Source: Syntrophaceae bacterium (GTDB lineage Bacteria; Desulfobacterota; Desulfomonilia; Desulfomonilales; Desulfomonilaceae). From it: a stretch of DNA of 12,483 bases. The first letter of the stretch is position 1. Each line of letters starts with the position of its first letter. The notes beneath the pieces are model-generated. The model saw nothing but the letters and a program-made list of their open reading frames with translations. It searched no databases and was not told the origin of the DNA. Position numbers and translations under genes: made by a program. The stretch lies in contig JACWAG010000008.1 in NCBI GenBank assembly GCA_014874425.1, forward strand, positions 1-12,483. Reading direction: 5' to 3'. Positions 1 through 5,160 of this stretch are shown here, piece by piece.

Positions 1-1
1 A

Positions 2-1399
2 AGGGCTGGAGGGATCGTCGTCACGAACAATCCATTGTACACAGACAGGGAGCTGGAACATCAATTCAAGGATTCCGGGTCCAAGTTTCTGGTCTCCCTG
101 GATTTATTTGTGCCTCGAATGATCGCTTTGCGAAAGAAAACCGGCATCACTAAAATCATTTCGTGCCACATTCGTGATTATCTGCCTTCCCCGTTCAACC
201 ATCTGCCAACCTTAGTAGAAAGAGGTATGCATCTCGAAACTCCTGCGTCAGACAACGTGTTCGAGTTCGCAGACCTTGTGAAGAAAGATATTTCAACATT
301 ATATACTCACAAATGTAAATGGGATGACACGGCATGCCTTCTTTACACGGGCGGGACCACAGGTCTTTCCAAGGGCGTTCAATTGACTCACAAGAATCTA
401 TCATCCAACGTTCAACAGACTAACGCATGGTTCCCTGATTTTGAGCCAGGGACAGAAACAGTGATTGGGTGTCTTCCGTTTTTTCATTCCTTCGGGATGA
501 CCTCGTCTATGAATTGTGCGATTTTCTATGGATGGGGAGACGTATTGATTCCGAAGCCCGAACCGCAAATTATCCTTGAGGCTATTCAAAAATACAGGGT
601 GACATTTATCTCTGCCGTACCGACACTGTATAATGGTATGATTAATTTTCCTGAACTGAAAAATTATGACCTAAGCTCGCTCAAAGGATGTTTTTCCGGC
701 GGCGCGCCTCTACCCATGGAGACTATTAGGAAATTTGAGCAATTGACAGGGAAACAGATTTGTGAGGGTTACGGTCTTACGGAGTCTTCACCGACAACAC
801 ACGTGAATCCATATGGCGCCAAAACGAAACCTGGAACCATAGGTCTGCCCTTTTGCAATACGGACGTGAAACTGGTAGACGCAAATGACTATGACAAAGA
901 GATTACAACACCTGGGACTCCCGGTGAACTTTGCGTAAAAGGCCCACAGGTAATGGCTGGATATATCAACAGACCGCAAGAAACAGCCCTAACTCTCAAG
1001 GATGGCTGGCTCTTGACTGGTGATATCGCCATCTTTGATGAAGAAGGTTATTTTTCGATCGTAGACAGGAAGAAGGATATGATCATCTCGGGTGGTTTCA
1101 ACATCTATCCACGAGATGTGGATGAAGTTCTCTTCTCGCACCCAAAGATCCTGGAGGCATGCGCTATAGGAACACCGGACGCATATTCTGGCGAGAGAGT
1201 AAAGGCGTTCGTTGTGTTAAAACCGGGAGAGATGGCCACTGAGTCTGAGATCATTGAATATTGCAAACAGAATCTTGCAAAGTATAAGATACCAAAGTAT
1301 GTGGAATTCGTCGATAGCCTTCCCAAGAGCGCAATAGGTAAAATCTTACGGAAAGAACTCAGGCGTCTTGAATTAGAAAAGATTTCAAGTAACGCCTGA
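2..1399 (+). CDS. fadD: Long-chain acyl-CoA synthetase (AMP-forming), 5' partial
   Basis: Activates a carboxylic acid, probably a long-chain fatty acid, to its acyl-CoA through an acyl-adenylate intermediate, using ATP and CoA. The reading frame is open to the left edge: codons from base 2 read AGGIVVTNNPLYT, the usual internal segment of FadD-type ligases, so the N-terminal part lies outside the window and the TTG at 35 is not the start. Visible adenylation motifs are the P-loop YTGGTTGLSKG (about 344-376), GYGLTESSP (about 767-793), the TGD / DRKKD hinge region (about 1019-1078) and the C-terminal GKILRKELR with the catalytic lysine at 1340-1342. The protein ends a few residues after this motif, as usual. 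A hairpin follows the stop, so it is probably the last gene of its transcript. Chain-length preference cannot be read from sequence. The superfamily is certain; the fatty-acid substrate is inferred from overall FadD-like character. Confidence 0.93.
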   Translation, partial: RAGGIVVTNNPLYTDRELEHQFKDSGSKFLVSLDLFVPRMIALRKKTGITKIISCHIRDYLPSPFNHLPTLVERGMHLETPASDNVFEFADLVKKDISTLYTHKCKWDDTACLLYTGGTTGLSKGVQLTHKNLSSNVQQTNAWFPDFEPGTETVIGCLPFFHSFGMTSSMNCAIFYGWGDVLIPKPEPQIILEAIQKYRVTFISAVPTLYNGMINFPELKNYDLSSLKGCFSGGAPLPMETIRKFEQLTGKQICEGYGLTESSPTTHVNPYGAKTKPGTIGLPFCNTDVKLVDANDYDKEITTPGTPGELCVKGPQVMAGYINRPQETALTLKDGWLLTGDIAIFDEEGYFSIVDRKKDMIISGGFNIYPRDVDEVLFSHPKILEACAIGTPDAYSGERVKAFVVLKPGEMATESEIIEYCKQNLAKYKIPKYVEFVDSLPKSAIGKILRKELRRLELEKISSNA

Positions 1400-1439
1400 T
1401 GTCACAGCAAATGTGGAAAACTTCCTTTTAGCGCCACAC

Positions 1440-1485
1440 AAGGCTTTTGGTGTTTCAAGATCTCCAAGAGCCTTTTATATCTTTA
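1440..1485 (+). terminator. Probable rho-independent terminator after the acyl-CoA synthetase
   Basis: AAGGCTTTTGG (1440-1450) can pair with CCAAGAGCCTT (1464-1474), an 11-bp stem with one G-U pair and a 13-base loop. It is followed by the T-rich run TTATATCTTT. It starts about 40 bases after the stop codon. The T tract is broken by A residues, so strength is uncertain. Confidence 0.6.
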
Positions 1486-1563
1486 AAAACTTGTTTACTG
1501 ATGCGTGATTAAGGTCTATCATGTTACCAACATCCGGTTTTCTAAAGGGTTTTTGGGTACATT

Positions 1564-1593
1564 TTGACGTTTTAGCGCATGCTTTAGTAGACT
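1564..1593 (+). promoter_or_regulatory. Weak sigma-70-like promoter candidate for the CBS-ACT gene
   Basis: TTGACG (1564-1569, 5 of 6 consensus) is followed after 18 bases by TAGACT (1588-1593, 4 of 6). Transcription would begin near 1600, about 100 bases before the ATG. A separate TACAAT at 1630-1635 lacks a matching -35. In AT-rich DNA such matches are common, so this is only a candidate. Confidence 0.25.
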
Positions 1594-1685
1594 GATTGTA
1601 TTGATGAGGGGGCAGAACAAACTCTTAGCTACAATATGAATTGTACCTAAGGCGTTTGAACATCTTTCAATGATGTTGGTTGGCT

Positions 1686-1695
1686 AGGAGGTGAT
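1686..1695 (+). promoter_or_regulatory. Strong ribosome binding site for the CBS-ACT gene
   Basis: AGGAGGTGAT matches nearly the whole anti-Shine-Dalgarno end of 16S rRNA. The AGGAGG core ends six bases before the ATG at 1698. It fixes that start and suggests efficient translation. Confidence 0.85.
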
Positions 1696-1697
1696 TA

Positions 1698-2378
1698 ATG
1701 CTGGTCAAAGATTGGATGAGCGTAAAGGTGGTTACCGTAAATGCTAATGATTCCATGCAGCACGCCATAAATCTATTGATGGAAAACGACATTAGCATGC
1801 TGCCGGTTCTGGAGGATGGACAATTGGTAGGGGTGGTTACGGACAGAGACTTGAAAAGGGCGTCTCCATCGGATGCAGTAATGTTGGATATTCAGAGAAT
1901 TCTTTACCTGCTGTCCAAACTTGAGGTTGGGGCTATCATGAGTAGGTATCCAATCACCTTATTCATGGACCACACTGTGGAGGAAGCGGCAGAGATTTTA
2001 TTCAAAAATAAAATATCCGGCGCCCCAGTAATAGTGCCATCTGGTGAAATTAAGGGCATTATTACAAAGAACGATCTGTTCAAGGCCATTATGTCGTTGA
2101 GTGGCTTATCTCACCGCGGGGTCCAGTTCGGGTTTGTGCTTGAAGATAGGCCAGGTTCAATTAAAGAGGTTACTGATGTAATTCGACGTTATGACGCTCG
2201 TCTAGTGAGCATACTGAGTTCTTATGAATTAGCCCCCGAGGGATACCGTAACGTCTACATTAGGGCGTTCAACATAGATCGTGAAAAACTGGTCAGTTTG
2301 AAGGAAGAACTGAAGCGACAGGCCAAAATGTTGTATGTGGTGGACCATCGGGAGAACTTAAGAGAGATCTATTACTGA
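1698..2378 (+). CDS. CBS domain pair plus ACT domain protein (AcuB-like)
   Basis: A 226-residue soluble protein that probably senses an adenine nucleotide and/or a small metabolite. CBS domain 1 covers about residues 1-57 (VKDWMS start, VLEDGQLVGVVTDRDL) and CBS domain 2 about 76-134 (GAIMS, then GAPVI and GIITKNDL). The C-terminal part, about 142-216, reads as an ACT-type fold beginning GVQFGFVLEDRPGSIKEV, typical of small-molecule-binding ACT domains. This order matches proteins often named AcuB (acetoin utilization) in databases, but nothing here supports a role in acetoin metabolism. There is no membrane segment, kinase or DNA-binding domain, so the output partner is unknown. A near-perfect ribosome binding site precedes the ATG. 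The macrodomain gene follows after 31 bases on the same strand, so the two are probably co-transcribed. Domain calls are firm; ligand and role are inference. Confidence 0.9.
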   Translation: MLVKDWMSVKVVTVNANDSMQHAINLLMENDISMLPVLEDGQLVGVVTDRDLKRASPSDAVMLDIQRILYLLSKLEVGAIMSRYPITLFMDHTVEEAAEILFKNKISGAPVIVPSGEIKGIITKNDLFKAIMSLSGLSHRGVQFGFVLEDRPGSIKEVTDVIRRYDARLVSILSSYELAPEGYRNVYIRAFNIDREKLVSLKEELKRQAKMLYVVDHRENLREIYY

Positions 2379-2409
2379 AAATAATTCGGCGAAATCTGGA
2401 GAGGGATCC

Positions 2410-2922
2410 ATGAAGGAACGAATTCACCTGGCGCAGGGCGATTTAACAGAGTTTCTTGTAGACGCTATTGTCAACGCTGCAAACAACAGTCTTCTCGGCG
2501 GCGGCGGTGTAGATGGAGCCATACACCGGCAGGCCGGCCCTGAACTGTTGACGGAATGTCGGAGTTTAGGCGGCTGTGAAACTGGGGACGCGAAAATAAC
2601 AAAAGGGTATTCGCTACCCGCTCTTCATGTCATACATGCTGTAGGTCCGGTTTATCGAGGAGGCCATTCAGGAGAAGCGCAAAAACTTGCTAGCTGTTAC
2701 AAGCGATGTTTCGAGGTGGCTGCCCAGAATGGTTTAAAATCGTTGGCTTTTCCGTCCATTAGCACAGGAGCGTACGGTTATCCAATCAACGAGGCCTGTG
2801 AAATAGCCTTGCGAACTTCCTTGGCGCAGCTAAAACGCTTCCCGCAAATAGAGAGGACCATTTTTGTAACATTCTCGGGACGAGACTTACTGATTTACGC
2901 CAAACAGCTTGCAGAGTTATAA
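2410..2922 (+). CDS. ymdB: Macrodomain ADP-ribose hydrolase (O-acetyl-ADP-ribose deacetylase type)
   Basis: A single macrodomain of 170 residues, close in length and start (MKERIHLAQGDLT) to Escherichia coli YmdB. That family hydrolyses O-acetyl-ADP-ribose and can remove ADP-ribose from acidic residues. Ligand-binding features are intact: GD at 10-11, NAAN at 22-25, GGGGVDGAIH at 30-39 and STGAYGYP at 118-125. The residues proposed to matter for catalysis in the MacroD/YmdB group, Asn25 and Asp35, are present at the same positions. The ATG is preceded by GGAGAGG at 2398-2404, a good ribosome binding site. It follows the CBS-ACT gene by 31 bases, suggesting one mRNA. In E. coli YmdB also affects RNase III; that link is not testable here. 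No ADP-ribosyltransferase or sirtuin gene is seen nearby, so it is probably a general ADP-ribose scavenger rather than half of a toxin pair. Confidence 0.93.
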   Translation: MKERIHLAQGDLTEFLVDAIVNAANNSLLGGGGVDGAIHRQAGPELLTECRSLGGCETGDAKITKGYSLPALHVIHAVGPVYRGGHSGEAQKLASCYKRCFEVAAQNGLKSLAFPSISTGAYGYPINEACEIALRTSLAQLKRFPQIERTIFVTFSGRDLLIYAKQLAEL

Positions 2923-2962
2923 AAGAGATGGAAGAAAACCGATTTTAGGCTCCAAACAAAAG

Positions 2963-3589
2963 TCATTGAGGCCAAATTTGTAAGCTGACAAAAATCATTA
3001 CACCAAAGGTAGCGATTAGCGCCCCTGATATTTTATTAAGGACCAGAATACCGTCCGTATCGAGTTTGCCATGAAAAAAGCTTACTAACCCGCTAAGTAT
3101 TATCCACCAAAGAGATGATCCGCTAAATACCCCCAAAATAAGCATAGCCGTCCCATAATATTCTCCAGGAACCACCACGACTCCCGACGCTGCGAATATG
3201 GCCGCAAAAGACAAAATGGTTAGAGGGTTGGTCAGCGTCAAAAATAGAGTAGAAATATAATCCCCTACTAATCCCTCTTCAGATCCTTTGGTTGCTTTTT
3301 CTCTAGGTTTTGATAGAAAAATTCTGCTTCCCAAGTAACAAAGGAACACTCCTCCCATTAACCTGAGAACAACAGAATGCTTAAAAAGAAAATTTGATAG
3401 AAGGGTCAACCCAAAACCGGCTACAGCTCCATACAGACCGTCAGCGGTAGCGGCCCCAATCCCCGAAACCAAACCAGACATTCTTCCTCGGGTTAGAGTC
3501 CGCCTTATAAGCAGCAGCCCAATCGGACCAACAGGGATTGCCAGAGAAAAGCCTATTATCAAGCCCTTAATGAAATAGTCTATGACCAT
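2963..3589 (-). CDS. LysE/RhtB family amino-acid exporter
   Basis: A 208-residue inner-membrane protein, probably a proton-coupled exporter of amino acids or related small molecules. The N terminus has the family signature IPVGPIGLLLIRRTL (residues about 18-32), followed by a glycine-rich helix with ATADGLYG. About six hydrophobic segments can be seen, with a charged loop near residues 93-108 (KPREKATKGSEE) and the second family hallmark TLTNPLTILSF after it. Length fits the family (about 200-210). The ATG at 3589 is the first possible start because an in-frame TGA lies just upstream. No strong ribosome binding site is visible (nearest purine run GGGGAC is too far), so translation may be coupled to the NAGPA-like gene ending 38 bases upstream. 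It converges on the macrodomain gene with 40 bases between stops. Substrate is unknown. Confidence 0.88.
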   Translation of the reverse strand: MVIDYFIKGLIIGFSLAIPVGPIGLLLIRRTLTRGRMSGLVSGIGAATADGLYGAVAGFGLTLLSNFLFKHSVVLRLMGGVFLCYLGSRIFLSKPREKATKGSEEGLVGDYISTLFLTLTNPLTILSFAAIFAASGVVVVPGEYYGTAMLILGVFSGSSLWWIILSGLVSFFHGKLDTDGILVLNKISGALIATFGVMIFVSLQIWPQ

Positions 3590-3627
3590 AAACTCATGGA
3601 TTCAAGTCCCCGCGTTCTCAAAAAATC

Positions 3628-4854
3628 CTATTTTTCGTAGAAGGCAAAAAAATCCTTGGCGTATCCCTGATCATATCGTTTCATAGTATATTGCAACTGT
3701 TCTGGAGAAAGTCTATCCCGTTTTACTATTTTGTTGTTTTCGTCTCGGAAATAAAAATTGCACACGATATTGTGAATATTGGCGTCACCGTGGATCGCTC
3801 GTTCGCACCCAGCAAGCGCCAAAGCTCTAGCCAAATCTTTGGTGCTAACATGATGCCCCATGGCAAAAACCAAGTTTCCATCATCTCTGATTCCAAACGC
3901 AGTCCTGTTGGCAAGGTACCAGTAATCTTTGTTCATAGTGCTGCTACCGTCGTTATCAATAAGGAAACCACCAAGGCCTATCTCTGCGTCAGTAACTTTT
4001 CCATTTTTTATTACCTGATTTACCACCTTTCCACCCTTCAAAATCAGATGGCGTAACTGACGAGCGTCTTTAACTCTGGACACCGGAATATCATTGCTCC
4101 ATTCAAGGACGTCAACCGAATCATCATTATATAATACCAGCGTAGCCATTCCCGGCACCATCGGGTAGATGACCTTGCCTCTAAATATCGCTCCCGCGCC
4201 TCTAGCATGTTGTTGCATCCACATCGCGTTCGTAATAGCGACAATTCTTGAGAGAGACTCGTGCGTGGTGGTGTCTGAAATCTGATAGATACCTGGTTCC
4301 GTTTGACCAATAAAAAGCCGCGCCTTGAGTCTGCTCATGTCGAAAACTGCCATATATACTACAGAGTTTGGGAACTCAACACTTGGCCGATAAACCGTTT
4401 TGAAGATTAACGGACTGCCATCAGATCCAACGGGAGTATCTGCGCTAACCCAAATACCCTCCCCTTCTATTTTGGGTGAAGAATATAGCGGAGGGATGTT
4501 GCTGAGAGGCCCAATACCACCACCCACCACTTTAGACTCCTGCTTCTTGGGGCTTGTGAAACCCTGCTCAATCTCTTTGTTCAGACCTTCGTCTTCAACT
4601 CTTGCGTTTAAACCTTTCCCCGTTTCCGTTGGAAGCTGGTTGAGAACCGCTTCCAACCAATCAGGTATCGGCTTATAGTCATATAAGGCCTTTTCTAGGT
4701 CCTTGTCGCTTTGTTGGGTTTTGACATCGTCTCTGATGTCGGTCGCTGATTTAAGGTCTTCAGCCGGGGCCGACGTTGATACAAATATGACGAATAAACA
4801 TAGTATCAAAAGGAATGTTGGCTTTATAGAAATTAACAACAGTTTTCCCACCAT
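3628..4854 (-). CDS. Secreted phosphodiester-glycosidase-like (NAGPA domain) protein, divergent signature
   Basis: A 408-residue exported protein. Residues 1-31 form a signal peptide: lysine-containing start, hydrophobic core FLLILCLFVIFVS, and a likely cleavage after APA (about 29-31). A polar, probably disordered stretch runs to about 120. From about 163 the sequence resembles the NAGPA/phosphodiester glycosidase domain, with AITNAMW, then GAIFRGKVIYP, GMATLVLYNDD, and NRTAFGIRDDGNLVFAMG at 316-333. Members split sugar-phosphodiester bonds, as in uncovering of mannose-6-phosphate or removal of GlcNAc from wall polymers. In usual members a C-terminal LDGGGS-like motif follows the RTAxG block; here the equivalent place reads AIHGDANIHN (353-362). 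Activity may therefore be altered or lost. AAGGGAG (4859-4865) is the ribosome binding site. It is transcribed with the LysE gene and divergently from murF-alr. Superfamily call is good; substrate is unknown. Confidence 0.75.
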   Translation of the reverse strand: MVGKLLLISIKPTFLLILCLFVIFVSTSAPAEDLKSATDIRDDVKTQQSDKDLEKALYDYKPIPDWLEAVLNQLPTETGKGLNARVEDEGLNKEIEQGFTSPKKQESKVVGGGIGPLSNIPPLYSSPKIEGEGIWVSADTPVGSDGSPLIFKTVYRPSVEFPNSVVYMAVFDMSRLKARLFIGQTEPGIYQISDTTTHESLSRIVAITNAMWMQQHARGAGAIFRGKVIYPMVPGMATLVLYNDDSVDVLEWSNDIPVSRVKDARQLRHLILKGGKVVNQVIKNGKVTDAEIGLGGFLIDNDGSSTMNKDYWYLANRTAFGIRDDGNLVFAMGHHVSTKDLARALALAGCERAIHGDANIHNIVCNFYFRDENNKIVKRDRLSPEQLQYTMKRYDQGYAKDFFAFYEK

Positions 4855-4921
4855 CTCACTCCCTTCAAATTAATGAAGAATTTCAATTCAATTATCTTTA
4901 ACCCGCTGATTGCGTTATTGT

Positions 4922-4950
4922 ATTATAGCACAATGGTTTAAATAACTCAA
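4922..4950 (-). promoter_or_regulatory. Extended -10 sigma-70 promoter for the NAGPA-like gene
   Basis: Read on the minus strand, TTGAGT (4950-4945) is followed after 17 bases by a perfect TATAAT (4927-4922), and TGC directly precedes it, giving an extended -10 (TGnTATAAT). Transcription would start near 4915, leaving a leader of about 60 bases. This is the best promoter match in the window. Confidence 0.7.
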
Positions 4951-4975
4951 TCCGCAAGCCCAGAACATGGAATCA

Positions 4976-5003
4976 AGCATATGACTAAAATAAACTGTGT
5001 CAA
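4976..5003 (-). promoter_or_regulatory. Second, upstream promoter candidate for the NAGPA-like gene
   Basis: On the minus strand a perfect -35 TTGACA (5003-4998) is followed after 16 bases by TATGCT (4981-4976, 4 of 6). It lies about 50 bases upstream of the extended -10 promoter and points the same way, so the gene may have tandem promoters. Confidence 0.4.
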
Positions 5004-5061
5004 GTGTTTTTATACAAAAAATCCCGTGACTACTTAAGTTTCTTGATCTCCAGAAGGATCT

Positions 5062-5090
5062 TTGACTCAATATTGAAAATCAGCTCTTAT
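5062..5090 (+). promoter_or_regulatory. Sigma-70 promoter candidate for murF-alr
   Basis: TTGACT (5062-5067, 5 of 6) and TCTTAT (5085-5090, 4 of 6) are separated by the ideal 17 bases. Transcription would begin near 5097, downstream of the first ATG at 5092. If it is used, that ATG is not in the message and translation must begin further in, most simply at the GTG at 5161. Confidence 0.5.
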
Positions 5091-5146
5091 CATGTTAGAG
5101 CGTTCACGGACCACGCAAAAAGGAACTGAATGTTTATTCTCCAAAA

Positions 5147-5154
5147 AAGGTGAG
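5147..5154 (+). promoter_or_regulatory. Ribosome binding site that favours the GTG start of murF-alr
   Basis: AAGGTGAG lies six bases before GTG at 5161. No comparable purine-rich site precedes the ATG at 5092 (upstream bases read CAGCTCTTATC), and only a weak TGAG lies before the ATG at 5254. Confidence 0.6.
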
Positions 5155-5160
5155 AAAAAA

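Larger units (their letters stand above)
1486..1697. other. AT-rich intergenic region, no gene seen
   Basis: This is the remainder of a 298-base gap between the acyl-CoA synthetase and the CBS-ACT gene. No frame of useful length and no RNA gene was recognised. It holds a weak promoter candidate, a short dyad AACATC-(7)-GATGTT at 1659-1677 just upstream of the ribosome binding site, and that site itself. The dyad has only 6 bp and could be chance or a small operator. Confidence 0.5.

Noticed and set aside
1385..1522. Minus-strand frame from ATG at 1522, broken by one TAA (1475-1477), that reads through the intergenic region into the end of the acyl-CoA synthetase gene; a possible small pseudogene.
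   Set aside because: It has no ribosome binding site, no recognised protein similarity, and its central part is the hairpin sequence assigned to the terminator, so the open frame is most likely chance.
4044..4678. Open frames inside the NAGPA-like gene in other frames (both strands).
   Set aside because: They lie wholly within a gene with signal peptide and domain evidence, have no ribosome binding sites, and their translations resemble no protein family.
5092..5160. Extra 23 codons at the 5' end of the murF-alr frame starting at ATG 5092.
   Set aside because: The ATG lacks a ribosome binding site and lies directly against a candidate -10 box; the GTG at 5161 is better supported. Not fully excluded.
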